Assembly (NCBI GenBank): GCA_034770075.1
Contig: CM068379.1
Coordinates: 20,831,506-20,895,505, forward strand
Direction: 5' to 3'
Source: Aralia elata
Lineage: Eukaryota; Streptophyta; Magnoliopsida; Apiales; Araliaceae
DNA: 64,000 nt
Positions 1 through 12,532 of this stretch are shown in pieces (positions within the stretch are counted from its first letter, which is position 1; the number at the start of each line of letters is the position of its first letter). The position numbers and the translations under genes were made by a program. The notes beneath the pieces are model-generated. The model saw only the letters and a list, made by a program, of their open reading frames with translations. It made no database searches and had not been told where the DNA came from.

Positions 1-209
1 GAATTAGGTTTTAAAATTTGATCACAATACTTGCAATTTGCCTTTATCTCGTCATTTTTCTTAAATCTAATAAAATGCTCCCAAATACCAGCACGAGTCT
101 TACTAACAATTTGCTCTAATTCTTGAATTTCTTCAACACTATTTTGAGCCTCCATATATTGATTTTGCATTCGATTGAAGTTTGGAATCGTTTTCCATCT
201 TGTAATCTA
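1..209 (-). pseudogene. hAT transposase, BED zinc-finger exon (partial, runs off left edge)
   Basis: Read on the minus strand, an open frame starts after a plausible splice acceptor (TTAG at about 210). It encodes a segment with a WEHF motif followed by CKYC, the first half of a BED-type zinc finger (W-x-H-F ... C-x-x-C). BED fingers sit at the N terminus of Ac-type hAT transposases and bind the transposon ends. An internal ATG is at 168-170. The rest of the protein would lie to the left of the window, so length and integrity cannot be judged. No stop occurs inside the visible exon. It could equally be a domesticated BED-hAT gene. Neighbouring DNA to the right has no matching exon. Confidence 0.6.
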
Positions 210-1709
210 AGACACAACAAATATTAGTTAGAAAAATAAAAGTGAATATATCAATCTTAACTTATGAAAGTAAATTAGCCTATTTATAGTATTATACATA
301 TCACAACTAAATAATTTGAAAAGTCAATAATGTTGAATATATTATTACTAATTTTAATTTTTCTTGGCCCTTTTTAAAATTATTAATTACTATGTGATAA
401 TTAAATATGCGGAAGTAAAGAAAGAGACAATCACACAATACACACATGTTTAGTTGGTTCATAGTATAAAACTTAGGTATGTTGCTACGTCCAATCCTAA
501 GCTCCGCTTTAGGACTTGAGATCCTATTACTATCAGTAATAAATACTTATTCAACAAGCGGAGAAGCCTTTACAAAGTTTTTATAGAGAAAACCTTCAAA
601 CTATTCCTACAACTAATTTCTTGGATAGTAGCTCCCTACTACTTTCTCGAATGTAGTTGTTCCTATTTCTTGAGTTCAGTTCTATTTTAAGATCTAGTCT
701 TGAAACAAAAGTCAATCCAGCCTCACAAGCATGCTAGAGACCTAACTACCTATTGACTTCTTTACAACTATGGTCTTAGTTCTAGAATTACTCTTTTATC
801 ACAGATGCATAAAATAAACTAACTCCCCCAAAATTCTTTTTTGATAAAAATTGTTTATTTGAAATATGCTTCACATAAGTAGGTATATATGATTCAGTTC
901 AATTTATGACAGTTCAAACACTTTTATAAATAAAGAATGTGCTTCTAATTTAAGTAGATAATCTTTACAGTTCAAGTATATAAAAGTTTTCAGTTAACCT
1001 TTATACGTGTGTAGAAATACTTCTTGTTTAAGCAGATGTATATATGATGTGTAGTTTATAAAAGTTTAATTACTTTTATAAATAAAGAATTTTTTTTATA
1101 TTTAAACAGATATAAATTTTGATTTACTTATATAAAAGTTTATTTAACTTTTATATGAGAGAGAAAAATACTTTCTTTAAAAGCAAATAAAAAATCAACT
1201 ATATTTTGAGTATATAAAAGTTTTGTATTTTTAAATATTTATACAAGTATATATGAATGATCAGTTCAGTGTATAAGTTTAATCAAGTATGAATGAGTTA
1301 AGTCAATTTAATAATACTTGAAACAAATATATAATCATAAATAATATTATTGTATATCTGAAGTATATATGATTATATATTCTATTTATGAAGTGAAAAT
1401 TAATTTCAACCAATTGACATTGAGTACACTCACTACTTTTTTGGCCAATTTTTCATGAACAAAATGAGCCCTGGTATCGTATCGGAGTTCGTCGAATTCA
1501 ATATTTCACAACTATATTTATATAAATATTTTATGTGGAACACCATTTAATAATTTATGAGAAATATCATGCTTTTAAGAGATACCCATAAAGTTATCCA
1601 AAACCAATATCAAGTGCCCAATATTTGAATATTTATATAACTATATTATATCTATAAAGACTAAAAGTTACAAGATATAAATAAAATATAAATATATATA
1701 AACTTGCAA

Positions 1710-1747
<38 letters not shown>

Positions 1748-2490
1748 CAGTTAAGAGATTAAGTAAACAAGTACACAATTTAATAAACACTTATCTCAAT
1801 AATCGGACCAATTTCTTCTTCAATAAAATAACTTAGAACTTTAGAAGAGAACTTTTGAAAACTTGTTGAGAAAATGTAGGCAAGAGATTATAGCTTTCCT
1901 TTAAGTGAATTGGTATAAAATAAAGGAATAAATTGCTTCATATTTATTGCCTTTTCAAGAGTAAGGGCAATTTGGTCCAAGTAAATATTAAAGGTTGAGA
2001 TCATGTAGGGGCATAAATATTTAAGTGGCCAATATTGCTCCTCCCAAATGGTAAGCCTTGGATGGAATCATAGGAGGAAAGAGAAACTCTTCCTTTTTCA
2101 AATGTAACACATGTTAATTTACTAATTTTCGCCCAATACTTGAGCTTTCAGATGGGAAGGAGGAAGAGAGAGAAAATTCATTCTTTTATTCAAATTTGAA
2201 TATTTTAGCACATGTTAAAACCTTTCTCTTGCCCAACTTCATGGTGAATAGATGAAACACATGAATAGCCCATTTACTAAAGCCTTTGACCGAATTTGTC
2301 AATTTAATTTGGACTTTAATTTCTTTCACATTTAAAGCTATTTTTGGAATGAATATTTGAAATAAGCTTTAAAGTATATTTCAAGAATGATTCGTTTGAA
2401 AATCATTGTAAATAGAAAAGCTCTCTTGCCTTGAGAAATGCTATTATATGAAGTTATTTTCATAACACTTGATATTATTATCAAGGTCAT
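210..2490. other. AT-rich non-coding stretch
   Basis: No supported gene in about 2.3 kb. It contains degenerate AT-rich tracts with several loosely repeated phrases (for example tataaaagttt around 970-1240) and a TA microsatellite. The text around 420-800 and 1960-2300 reads like degenerate retrotransposon LTR or leader DNA, but no terminus or TSD was found. Confidence 0.5.
1713..1745. repeat. (TA)n microsatellite
   Basis: About 16 uninterrupted TA units in AT-rich non-coding DNA. Confidence 0.9.
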
Positions 2491-2499
2491 TAAAAATAA

Positions 2500-2671
2500 G
2501 GATAAGTCTACATACACTACTCCAAACACTACATTTGACACTATATTGCACATCCAACCATTAAAAAGTAGGACCTGGCGTAGATTTCCGTGTCAGGTCC
2601 CACTTTTTAATGGTTGGATGTGCAATGTAGTGTAAAATTTAGTGTTTGGAGTAGTGTACATAAACTTATCC
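2500..2671. mobile_element. Foldback MITE, Mutator (MULE) type
   Basis: A 172-bp element that is almost entirely one long inverted repeat. The left end begins GGATAAGT, and the right end is its near-perfect complement, ending ACTTATCC; the arms pair through to about 2577/2598. It is flanked by an identical 9-bp direct repeat, taaaaataa, at 2491-2499 and 2672-2680. A 9-bp TSD is the signature of the Mutator superfamily. There is no coding capacity, so it must have been mobilised in trans. The transcript would form a hairpin of about 75 bp, a possible small-RNA source. Confidence 0.85.
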
Positions 2672-2680
2672 TAAAAATAA

Positions 2681-3212
2681 ATTCAATGCCAGTAGAAAAA
2701 AGATTTTTGGAAAGATTTTTGAGATAAGCTTTAAAATTAAAAATAAAAATTTATGGAGATGATTCTATTTTTATTTTCTCTTTTTCTTATTTTCTTAAAT
2801 ATTTGTTATCATCAAAATCCTTATAAAAATAGAGACCCAACAATTTCGCCATTTTTTATGATGACAAATTTTAAAATATGATATATATCGACTCCCCCTA
2901 AATTTATGCTTATCTTTTTGATAACATTTTGAACTTTGAAAGCTTCTTTTTAATTTTATATTCTGAAAATATTTTATTCAATCACATGGCAGTTCATTCA
3001 AATAAACAATGTAGTTTATTATATAGGTCGCTTATAGGCAGTAAACTGCTACTGCTTTTCATATTTCTTCTCCTCCTTTGTTATCATAAAATACGATGGG
3101 GAAGGAATTAAGGTACCTGCAAAACAAAGTTAGTACCATATATATAGTTATAGTAGTATTATATCATTATTACAGTCATCCATAAAGGTTACTGTCATCC
3201 CAGAAAACAAGT
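2681..3212. other. Non-coding flank of the interrupted transposon gene
   Basis: AT-rich sequence with no supported gene. It lies 3' of the stop codon of the minus-strand Transposase_32-like gene and may include its 3' UTR. Confidence 0.5.
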
Positions 3213-3339
3213 TTAAATAGTAGAGGGGTCAATAGGAGTCAGGAGAGAGGGGGTATTAAAAGGGGGAAAAGGATCTCTGGTCTGGAGTTGATCGATGTGG
3301 ACTGAGCCTACATTGCCTCCAAAGTAGTACTGTTGCTCA
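3213..3339 (-). pseudogene. C-terminal end of Transposase_32-like gene, cut off by the Copia insertion
   Basis: On the minus strand the frame enters from the TSD (3335-3339) and stays open to a TAA at 3213-3215. It encodes a Gln/Tyr/Gly then Pro-rich tail (…QQYYFGG… …PFPPFNTPS…). When the 25.5-kb Copia and one TSD copy are removed in silico, the frame from 28843 continues into this segment without a break. That is direct evidence that the two pieces were one reading frame before the insertion. The segment alone has no recognisable domain. Confidence 0.75.
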
Positions 3340-5314
3340 TGTAAGTTTGTAAAATCACAATCTAATTGAGATACGCTACGGAAAATGAAAATTAAAATTT
3401 TTGCAACTTATCCATGAATCACCTTATACATAGCTATTAATTGAAGAAGAAGATGAACAAGAGATATACCTTTATTGATCCAACCTTTGAACCGCTACTA
3501 GATGTACTCCTTGTTGATTCCTTCAAGCTCCTCCAATCTTTGTTCCTTGGATTAAACACTAGTTACAAAGTGTATGTAGCACTCTAGAGGTGATCCACTA
3601 AGAATGATTATACAAGGAACAATATTTGATTTCCTAGAAATCTTAGATGGCTAATCCAATTAATTCTTTTTACTCCTAACCCTTAAGAACAATAAGAACA
3701 ACAAGAACTATTCTTGAAGAACACTTAGAAGATCTATAATCAACAACTTGAACTAGTGCCCATACACAATTTGATCTCTAACTTTGGATGTGTTCTTAGA
3801 TGTGTTCTTGAATAAGATGGAGGCTAGTTTTCATTAGGTTAATTAGGAAACCCTAATCTTATTAGGATACTTGCAAGTATACTATACTTACACAAAATGT
3901 AAGTATATATTTTGCTCCTAACCCACATGTTATTCATGTATGTAACTAACACATGTTATTCATGTATGCAACTAACACATGTTACTTGTTTAATCAACAT
4001 TAAACAAGTATTCTTCCAATCTTTAATTTGCATTTGCATTTTATTTAATTTGCATTTGCATTTCATTTAATTTAATTCTCAATCTAATTAAGAATATTAA
4101 AGAATAATAATAATAATAATAAGATTTCTCTCATTAATTTGTAATTCAATATTTCTCCAAATATATCATTATAAATATTAATTATTTCAATTTATTCAAC
4201 TAATAAATTAAATACTTAATTTATTATCATTAAGCCAATTGTTTTTAATATAATATTATTCTTTTGCGGTGTGACCCTTTAGGTTCAATATTATGCCGGT
4301 AGTAGAATAAATAAATTAGAATAATTCTAATATTATTTATAATGAATTAAACTCCTTTAATTTAAACATAAATAAATAATATTTATTCTACATCATGAGG
4401 GACACCTTACGATAATGTATCATGACTATCCGAATAATATAAAATCAATATTTAATCACATAGAACCTATTCAGCAGTAGTTACCGTACAATTCAATCCT
4501 TCTACCAAACAATGTCCCGATTAAATATAAGACATGGAATCACTGACAAGTCTTATTTTATTTAATCATATGCATTTCGATCCAAGAATGCACAACTCCG
4601 ATTGATGTAAATTAGAAACTCCTTTCTAATTTTTATTCAACCCTGGCCAGGGATTTCTGAGCTGTCATTTATCAAATCGCATAGGACATTCTCTCCCTTT
4701 ATCAGAAGTGGTAGATCCTTTGTCGATCATTCACCTACCTCCGTGTATACTTTATTATACCCGTACATACCCTATGACATACCCTAAGGTATTAAGGAAT
4801 ATGACAAAGTATAACTTAACATACACAAGGTATTATGATGATCTCAAGTCCAAGGATCACTTGTACAACTATCACTTAAGAACTTCCCTATTGACAGGTG
4901 AATAAAACTCCATTAGGGTTCTTAAAGCGAGTCACGTTTAGTGAACTTATTCTCCAATAAGTACCTACATACTTGCTTTAGTGTCTCCACACAAATGATT
5001 ATGAGATCAATCATCATCGTCTAAAGATCAAGCATAGTATGTACTAATCTATCCGGATCAGTAATCCCAATATTAGTGATCCAACGATTAGGAACATTTT
5101 AGTTTTGAGCTTTCTTGAATTTAGATCTCACTAGCATGATCTCATCATGATTCTAAAAGCATTGCTCGAAAACTATGGGTTCATCACATTTATTAATTCA
5201 ACCAATTAACATGGATAAAATATGCCTTTTATTCTATTATTAATATTTGAATAAGATTACAAAGTAAATGCTTATTACATCATATATAATTGGCTTGAGG
5301 GCATATTACTTTCA
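3340..5314 (-). repeat. 3' LTR of the Copia element
   Basis: 1975 bp, bounded by TG and CA. It matches 10904-11307 plus 27262-28837 (the interrupted 5' LTR) nearly base for base by eye, with small differences such as the length of the ATA tract (about 4106-4122 here against 27594-27640). Short ORFs inside it (for example 4708-4905 +) recur in the other LTR but show no protein signature. Confidence 0.95.
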
Positions 5315-5327
5315 ATCTCCCACTTGT
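5315..5327 (-). other. Copia polypurine tract
   Basis: On the minus strand CAAGTGGGAGAT abuts the 3' LTR directly. This is the classic Ty1/copia plus-strand primer. Confidence 0.85.
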
Positions 5328-5343
5328 ACTAAAGCCAATCACC

Positions 5344-8300
5344 TTAGTATCTAATACCCATTTTATCGAAATGGCGATTGAATTGATCTTGCGATAATGC
5401 TTTAGTAAATGGATCTGTAATGTTGTTCTGGGAGTCCACTATTTTTAAGGTGACATCTCTTCTTTCAATGATTTCTCTAATCAAATGAAATCTCCGCAAT
5501 ACATGTTTGGATTTCTGATGAGACCTAGGTTCGTTAGCCTGTGCAACAGCTCCAGTGTTGTCACAATGAACCGGAACGGGTTCAGTAATGCTAGGAACTA
5601 CCTCGAATTCAGAAATGAACTTCTTCATGCAAACAGCTTCCTTTGCAGCTTAACTTGCAGCTATATACTCTGCCTCTGTCACTGAGTCAGCAACTGTTTG
5701 CTGTTTGGAACTCTTCCAACTCATTGCTCCACCGTTCAAGGTAAATACATACCCTGACATGAATTTACTGTCATCTTGGTCAGTTTGAAAACTTGAGTCT
5801 GTAAAGCCCTCTAGTTTCAAATCAGACCCACCATATACTAGAAACAGATCTTTAGTTCTTCTTAAGTACTTCAAGATGTTTTTCACAGCTCTCTAGTGTT
5901 CTTCTCCAGGATTAGACTGATATCTACTTGTTACACTAAGTGCATAAGTAACATCTGGTCTAGTACATATCATTCCATACATTATGAATCCTATTGCCGA
6001 AGCATAAGGTATTTGATTCATGCGTTCTCTCTCTTCAGGTGTCTTTGGGAACAATTTCTTAAAGAGATTTACTCCATGACTCATCGGTATGAGCCCTCTC
6101 TTAGAGTCTTGCATGTTAAACCTCTTTAGCATCGAATACATGTATGCACCTTGGGTCAAGCCGAGCATCCTCTTTGATCTATCTCTATAGATCTTTATCC
6201 CCAATATGTAAGATGCTTCTCCCAAGTCCTTCATGGAGAAGTGTTTAGATAACCAAATTTTAACTGACTGTAGCATCGGTATGTCATTACCTATAAGTAA
6301 TATATCATCAACATATAATACTAGGAATGTCACAGCACTCCCACTAACTTTCTTGTACACACATGGTTCATCCTCATTTTTGATAAAACCAAACTCTTTG
6401 ATTGTCTCATCAAAACAGATGTTCCAACTTCGAGAAGTTTGCTTCAATCCATAAATTGATTTTTGTAACTTACATACTTGATTTGTTCCAACCTTTGAAA
6501 CAAAACCCTCTGGTTGTATCATATATACATCCTCATCTAGTTTCCCATTGAGAAATGCTATTTTCACGTCCATTTACTAGATTTCGTAGTCATAGTAAGT
6601 TGCAATCGCAAGCAAAATCCGGATAGACTTGAGCATGGCTACTGGTGAGAAGGTTTCATCATTGTTAACTCCTTGTCTTTCTTTGAAACCTTTTGCAACC
6701 AGTCTGGCCTTATAGGTCTCCACCTTTCCATCTGTTCTAGTCTTTTTCTTAAAGACCCATTTACACCCTATAGGCACAATGTCTTCAGGTGGAGTAACCA
6801 AAGTCCATACTTGGTTTTCATACATGGAGTCCATTTCGGATTTCATGTCTATTTGCCATTTCTCAGAGTGTTTACTACTCATAGCCTCATCGTATGTTAC
6901 TGGATCATCATCAGTTATGATGCGTACCTCATCATCATCTTCTATGATGAGTGGATACCTTTTAGGTATTTTCGGCACTCTTCCAGATTTACGACTCAGT
7001 TGTGGTACAAAAGGTCCATCCACTTGATCTGTAGTGATTTGTAGTTCTTGAATTTCTTCAAGATCTATTTTCCTCCCACTAGCCCCTTCAAGGATAAACT
7101 CCTTTTCCAGGAAGGTAGCGTGTTTGGCAACAAATACCTTTTACTCGGTAGGATTATAGAAATAGTATCCTAAACTTTCTTTAGGATACCCCACAAATCT
7201 ACATTTATCAGATCTTGTCTCAAGTTTATCACTTTGTAACTTCTTTACATAAGTTGTACAACTCTAAATCTTAACATGTTTAAGACTAGGTTTCCTCCTT
7301 GTCCACATCTCATATGGAATCTTGGGGACGGACTTTGAGGGGATCTTGTTTAGTAGATATGCAGTCGTTTCTAGGGCATAACCCAGAAGGATATTGGAAG
7401 ATCGGTAAAACTCATCATGGACAGCACCATGTCTAACAAAGTACGATTCCTCCTTTTAGATACACTATTTAATTGTGGCATACCAGGAGGCGTCCATTGA
7501 GAGAGAATACTATTTTCTTTGAGATGATTAAGAAACTCATTGCTCAAGTATTCTCCTCCTCGATCTGATCGAAGAATCTTAACACTTTTGCCAGTTTGTT
7601 TCTCTACTTCACTTCTGAATTTTTTGAACTTTTCAAATGATTCGGATTTGTATTTCATTAAATACATATATCTAAATCTTAAATGATCATCAGTGAATGT
7701 AATGAAATATGAATACCATCCTCTAGCATCTGTTGTCATAGGTCCACATACATCTGTGTGTACCAACTCTAACAACCCTGCAACTCTCCCTCCATGTCCA
7801 CTAAATGGAGATTTAGTCATTTTACCCATGAGACATGATTCACAAGTTGGATATGATTCAAAATCGAATGGTTCTAAAAGACCATCAATATGCAACTTGT
7901 TTAATCTTGTTTCATTAATGTGACCGAGTCTACAGTGGCAAATGAAAGTATAATTTACTTCATCTCTTTTTCTTTTACAAGTTTGTTTAATTTGAAAACT
8001 ATTTTCATGTAAGTTAAGTAAGTAAAGTCCATCAATTACTCTACCAGGTCCAAACAAAACATTATTATTATAAATAGAACAACCATTGTTCTTAAATATA
8101 ACATCGAATCCTTCTTTGTCCAACATAAAAATAGATATAATGTTTCTAATGAGAACAGGTACATAATAACAATTTATTAAATTGATAGTTTTTCCTGTAG
8201 GCAGTGCTAAACAATAAGTCCCCACAGCTAATGCAGCAACCTTTGCTCCATTTCCCACTCATAGAGTTACTTCGCCTTTGTTTAGCCTTCAACTTCTACT

Positions 8301-9254
8301 TATTCCCTGCAATAAATTGCATATATGAGAACCACAACCGGTATCCAATACCCAAGTAGAATTTTGACTTACAAAAAGGTATATTTTAATCATGAATAAA
8401 CCTGTATTTGCAGTTGAAGCTTCACCAAACTTTTTCTGCTTTGTTTCTGTAAGATAATCTTTGCAGTTTCTTTTCCAATGTCCGGGCTTGTTGCAGTGGA
8501 AGCAAACACCTTTGCTATCTGCAGTTGTTTTAATCTTATTGCCCTTTTCAGTGTTCATTCTTTTTGCCTTTTTTGAATTTGTCTTCTTTGAAGAAGATCC
8601 TTTGGACCACTTTCTTTTCTTTGAAGCATTTCCCACAAGTAAGATATGGTCCTTTTTGAATGGAAAGTGACTCTCTGCAGTTTTCAACATGTTAAGCAAT
8701 TCAGGTAAAATGACATCAAGCTTGTTCATGTGTAAATTCACAAAGAATTGTGAGTAGGAGTCCGGGAGTGACTGCAAGATCAAATCTTGGCTCAACTCTC
8801 CATCCATAACAAAACCAACTTGTCCTAATTGTTCAATCAGATTGATCATCTTTAGGACATGTGCCTGTACTGTGGTGCCATCGGTCATTTTAGATCGGAA
8901 GAGCTCCTTAGATATCTCATATCTTGCAGACCTACTCTGTTCACCATACAACTCATGAAGGTGAAGTAAAATAGTAGGTGCATCCATTTTCTCGTGTTGA
9001 CGCTGCAACTCGTTACTCATGGATGAAAGCATGATGCATTGGGCTACCATAACATTATCTTGCCATTTTTTAAAAGTAACAATTTCTTCCTCAGAGGCAT
9101 TCTCTGCAACAGTTGCAGGAAGTGGTGAATTAAGGACATAAGATAACCTTTCAGCGGTGAGAACAATTCTCAAATTCCTTAACCAATCCGTGTAGTTCGG
9201 TCCGGTTAATTTATTAGCATCCAATATGCTCCACAGTGATAGTGAATGGGCCAT
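5344..9254 (-). pseudogene. Copia gag-pol polyprotein, degenerate
   Basis: Starts at ATG 9254. Order: UBN2-type gag; CCHC zinc knuckle (CFHCNKPGHWKRNC, near 8510-8470); aspartic protease (VLDTGCGSH, near 8350); integrase with HCRLGH/CESC zinc motif (about 7930-7830) and core (7800-7370); RT (7023-5893) with YVDD at about 6310; RNase H to 5344. Damage: two TGA codons between protease and integrase (about 8289 and 8261, each replacing a likely CGA), a 1-nt deletion near 7384, two adjacent stops at about 6571-6576, and stops at about 5890 and 5650. The third DDE acid is also lost: the usual GVSERRN reads SVSKRRN near 7450. The element cannot make a working polyprotein. Confidence 0.95.
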
Positions 9255-9898
9255 TTGTAAAAATCTGTAAATAAATTTTTATTTAAACAACATTAGCATA
9301 TATTCATTTTATTAATCACCAATTTAATATAGTACTTTATTAAAAGGGTGTCTCCCACTATTTTATACAAACTATATGACCCTCTATATATAGTCCAACA
9401 AATTTTTATTGAAATTTGTTTAGTGAGATAGGATCCAATAACCTAAATATGTAGCCTTGTGTGTGCACAGCAAACTATATATTCATTCAAGGGTAGACAA
9501 CTCTTGTCAATTACATCAGCTATGTAACTCCTTTTATTTTGTCTCTTAGATTACAATAGTCAAGTGTGTGCCCATCCGAACTAAATAATCCAAGTTAAGT
9601 TATACCTAGCATTTCCATATAAGGTATAAAAAAACACGGTTCTTGTGTGTGCACAACAAAACAGTATTGTTCAATTCCTTTATAAAACATTTTCATGTAA
9701 TAAACCAACATCTTAAAAATTTAATATGAGCCTTGTGTGTGCACAACAAACTAATATTAAATAATTAATACTCTATTGCTTTATCATGCTAGAAGGCTAC
9801 GTTCGATATTTTTGTTGAAATATCTTTAAATGTTTTTCAACTTAATATTTTGAAAATGAGGGTTTTGTTATTAATGGTTTCATCTTGATTAGCGCGCA

Positions 9899-9948
<50 letters not shown>

Positions 9949-9980
9949 AATACGCGACATATTGAACATTCATCAACATG

Positions 9981-10019
<39 letters not shown>

Positions 10020-10424
10020 GCATGCATTCATAGAATACAATATTCTATATGGGATGATTATGAACTTAATCTAATTTGATTCACTCGAGCCACCGAGTTT
10101 ATCAATAGGTCAAACCTAGGGGTGTAAGAATGGATTTGAATATAACTATTACATTCAACCTAGGCTTCATTACAAATGGGTTTTCAATTCTCCTGTTCTT
10201 CGGCTCTAATTTCTTGAGTAACTTTTCAAAATCCTATTACACTCTATTTTAACAAAATAGAAACCTTGATCAACAGTCAAGGGGAAGTACATAGGAGAGA
10301 GATAGAAATTACATTTTGAAATTTAGATAGGCGAGGTACGCAGACCCCATTATTAATAAAACCATTCATTCAAGCATCCATTCAAATTAAATCCAATCAC
10401 ATTGGTCAATAGTCCTTAATCATC

Positions 10425-10455
<31 letters not shown>

Positions 10456-10888
10456 CCATTCATCTCATGAATAATAAACCATTCAATATATATTGATATC
10501 ATTTAATGGACAATTGACTAGTAGAAATCCAAAATTCAATTAAAATAAATTACTTTATTTTAATTCATTCCAAATTAATATAAACTCCTTTATAAAAATT
10601 TAGAATCTCTATTCAAAATTGAAATCCAATATTAATTAAAATAAACTCCTTTATTTTAAACCAATTTCAAGTCCAAAATAAACATCTTTATTTTTAACAT
10701 TGAAATTTTAAAATTAAAAAAGCAACAATTTTTTTTTATGAACAGTGAACAGTGCCCGGGGAGCAGTTTTTTTTTAATATTTTTCTAAAAAACATAATTT
10801 CATACTAACAATTATACCCAAAAAACAATTGTTCTAAATATATATCAACATATATATGATTGACACAATTAATAGTACGCATAAGGAT
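9255..10888 (-). other. Copia 5' leader between PBS and gag
   Basis: About 1.6 kb without coding signal. It contains repeated phrases ('cttgtgtgtgcacaacaaa' three to four times between 9450 and 9750) and several microsatellites. An unusually long leader; no other element termini seen. Confidence 0.65.
9899..10015. repeat. Compound (CA)n/(TA)n microsatellite cluster
   Basis: About 14 CA units followed by about 10 TA units, then a second TA block at 9987-10015. Another TA block lies at about 10430-10455. All are inside the Copia leader. Confidence 0.9.
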
Positions 10889-10902
10889 GACTCTTGATAC
10901 CA
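10889..10902 (-). other. Copia primer binding site (initiator Met tRNA)
   Basis: On the minus strand TGGTATCAAGAGTC lies one base after the 5' LTR end. It is close to the complement of the 3' end of plant initiator methionine tRNA, the usual Copia primer. Confidence 0.85.
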
Positions 10903-10903
10903 C

Positions 10904-11307
10904 TGTAAGTTTCCAAAATCACAATCTAATTGAGATACGCAACGAAAAATGGAAATTAAATTTTTTGTAACTTATCCATGAATCACCTTATGCATAGCTA
11001 TTAATTGAAGAAGAAGATGAACAAGAGATATACCTTTATTGATCCAACATTTGAACCGCTACTAGATCTACTCCTTGTTGATTCCTTCAAGCTCCTCCAA
11101 TCTTTGTTCCTTGGATTAAACACTAGTTACAAAGTGTATGTAGCACTCTAGAGGTGATCCACCAAGAATGATTATATAAAGAACAATATTTGATTTCCTA
11201 GAAATCTTGGATGGCTAATCCAATTAATTCTTTTTATTCCTAACTCTTAAGAACAATAAGAACAACAAGAACTATTCTTGAAGAACACTTAGAAGATCTA
11301 TAATCAA
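10904..11307 (-). repeat. Copia 5' LTR, first segment
   Basis: Matches 3340 onward of the 3' LTR. It is broken at ATCAA (11303-11307), where Tekay A starts, and resumes at 27262. Confidence 0.93.
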
Positions 11308-12532
11308 TGTGACGCCCCCAAAATAGGTCCACACAACCCATTTTGAGTCGCCAATAACATTCTACAAAAATACAAATACAAATACGAATTTTCCCATATA
11401 CAACTAATATTTGTAGTGCAAAATACGACCACACATATACTGTGACTTTCCAAATAAATATCGTACCGTATGGTACCACAGTATCCAAACCCAAATTATT
11501 ACCACGCCGTAAAAAGACGACAACACACGTTTTAAGTCTCCAATACAATTATTATTAAACTATGCTATAACTTGATGAGGTCAACCAATAACTCGAACTA
11601 TTACTGCACTCCCCGGCTAGTCCTAGCTACATTTTCCTTTCCTGAGAAGAACAATGGGACAAAACTGAAAAGGGTGAGCTCAAATAGCCAGTAAGAAATA
11701 TCATGACTAAGATAATGAAGAATAAAAATTATCTTTAGTCTTCAACAATAATAAATCAGAGATTTAAAGATATTATATTTGTTCAACAACAACAACTGCA
11801 GCGGAACGAACAATCCATTAGAAGAGTCAAGTAGATTATAATATCTACCATCTTCTATAAGTTAAAGGATCACCACCAATATTTTATCCCTGTAATACCA
11901 ATCAATAATTCTTGTTTAAGAACATCCAAATCAACAATTTATTATTCAACAGCCTCTCTTTGCACTACGTACCAAAGATATTTATTTGTAACATCACCGG
12001 CCATAAACATGCCAAACGCCAGTTCATCTTTGCACTACGGGCCAAAGATAACTTTCATCATACGCCTTTGTTTGTAACACCAAAAGTCATGATTATACCA
12101 ATATATAGTTTGGTCAAAATCATGTCACGCTAGTTCATCTTTGTACTACGGGTCAAAGAGAACTAATACCACAATTTAAGTATGAGGATGAGGATGATGA
12201 CAATGATACAGTGAGATTAAGGATAAGAAAAGCTCTATAATTTAATCAGTATCAAAGATTAACCAAATTGCCAACATGATGGCCAAATTGTGGAGTCAAA
12301 TTCAAGAATGATATTCAAGAAATTATTTCATGCTTCAACTATAGTGTATAAAACGAAATAAAAAGATTCAAGTGAAAAGATATTAGATGAAGCACAAACT
12401 ATTAAGCTACTAAGTTTCAGGGATTTTCACCATTTAAAAATAAGGTTTTGGAAACAAACAAAGATTTCTTATCATAAATGGAGAAATGTGAAAGAAAAAG
12501 ATATCTCTTAAAGAGTACAAAAGAAATGATAC
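11308..12532 (-). repeat. Tekay A 3' LTR, first segment
   Basis: Matches 24489-25713 of the 5' LTR. It includes the block of four degenerate units built around 'ctttgcactacgggccaaag' (about 11946-12170). The break is after TAC at 12530-12532, the CACTA target site. Confidence 0.93.

Noticed and set aside
4708..4905. 65-codon plus-strand ORF repeated at 28180-28428
   Set aside because: It lies in both Copia LTRs; its recurrence is explained by LTR duplication, and the peptide has no domain or start context.
9842..10027. Minus ORF of Tyr/Ile and Cys/Val repeats
   Set aside because: It is a translation of TA and CA microsatellites.
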